Part shown: piece by piece, positions 63,720 to 64,000 of the stretch
Position numbering within the stretch: the first letter of the stretch is position 1
Layout of the letters: every line of letters begins with the position of its first letter
NCBI GenBank assembly: GCA_019914945.1
Contig: CM034100.1
Coordinates: 199,209-263,208, forward strand
DNA from: Typha latifolia
Lineage: Eukaryota > Streptophyta > Magnoliopsida > Poales > Typhaceae
Direction of reading: 5' to 3'
Length of the DNA stretch: 64,000 bases
The notes under the pieces: model-generated
Databases searched by the model: none
What the model was told of the DNA's origin: nothing
What the model saw: the letters and a program-made list of their open reading frames with translations, nothing else
Position numbers and translations under genes: made by a program

Positions 63720-64000
63720 GCTCTTCCACCTTCAAACTAATTAGATCAAAAATTTCACGAAATGAAGCTAAAATGGGGTAGAAATATTTGGGCTAAATAA
63801 CCTAAATCCAACACAGAGCTGGGAACCGGATAAAAGATTACCTGTATAAGATCTGAGGCGCTTCGTCCCGGATCTGAGCCGGTTCCTCTGTTCTTAACTC
63901 TACGCGACGAGAGCGAGCGAGAGATGGCACTACGTTAATCCCACGCTTATCCGTTTAAGCGGTACATGAATCAATTAAAGATGAGTTTGTTTGCAGCTCC
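63720..64000. other. leader and promoter of CGR3
   Basis: A donor read on the minus strand (ATACAG/GTAATC at 63842/63841) and an acceptor (AATTAG/TTTGAAGG at 63737/63736) suggest a leader intron. Sequence beyond about 63960 is upstream DNA cut by the window edge. Confidence 0.4.

Overview
The window is nuclear DNA of a flowering plant. Genes have many short exons with GT-AG introns, long AT-rich introns and intergenic stretches, abundant (GA)n, (CT)n and (TA)n microsatellites, and plant-only families (BELL homeobox, MIZ1/DUF617, DA1-related, CASP-like, CGR3, DGD2). Two GC-rich single-exon genes (2736-3314 and 29454-30215) sit among AT-rich genes. That contrast suggests a monocot, probably not a grass, but this is an inference.

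Layout: 1-2.7 kb is intergenic with a decayed UDP-glycosyltransferase fragment. Next come a four-TM membrane protein (+), a small plant-specific protein with a 17-nt last exon (-), a RAB11/RABA2-like GTPase gene carrying a stop and a frameshift (+, 9.4-12.2 kb), a BELL homeodomain regulator (+, 15.0-18.7 kb), a mitochondrial carrier (+, 20.4-22.9 kb), a DAR2-like LIM peptidase (-, 24.2-28.5 kb), a MIZ1-like protein (-, 29.5-30.2 kb), the autophagy kinase ATG1 (-, 31.0-37.9 kb) and DGD2-like galactolipid synthase (-, 39.0-41.8 kb). A hAT-like transposon of about 1.24 kb follows, carrying a piece of a pyruvate dehydrogenase E1-alpha gene. Then come a PRA1-family protein (+, 44.1-45.6 kb), a small two-TM ORF (-), a CASP-like 5 protein (+, 49.1-51.3 kb), GDP-mannose pyrophosphorylase (-, 52.5-54.3 kb), a small plant-specific protein (-, 58.2-58.5 kb) and the pectin methyltransferase CGR3 (-, 59.9-63.7 kb), which has a tRNA-type SINE in an intron.

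The genes are independent housekeeping and regulatory loci and do not form a pathway cluster. Several act in the endomembrane system and cell wall (RABA2-like, PRA1, CASP-like, CGR3, GDP-mannose synthesis). Exon borders below were set by hand from splice sites, reading-frame continuity and recalled family sequences; each complete model sums to a whole number of codons. No new multi-gene system was found. The most notable features are the gene-capturing hAT element, the disrupted RAB gene, a GC-AG intron in ATG1 and the microexon.
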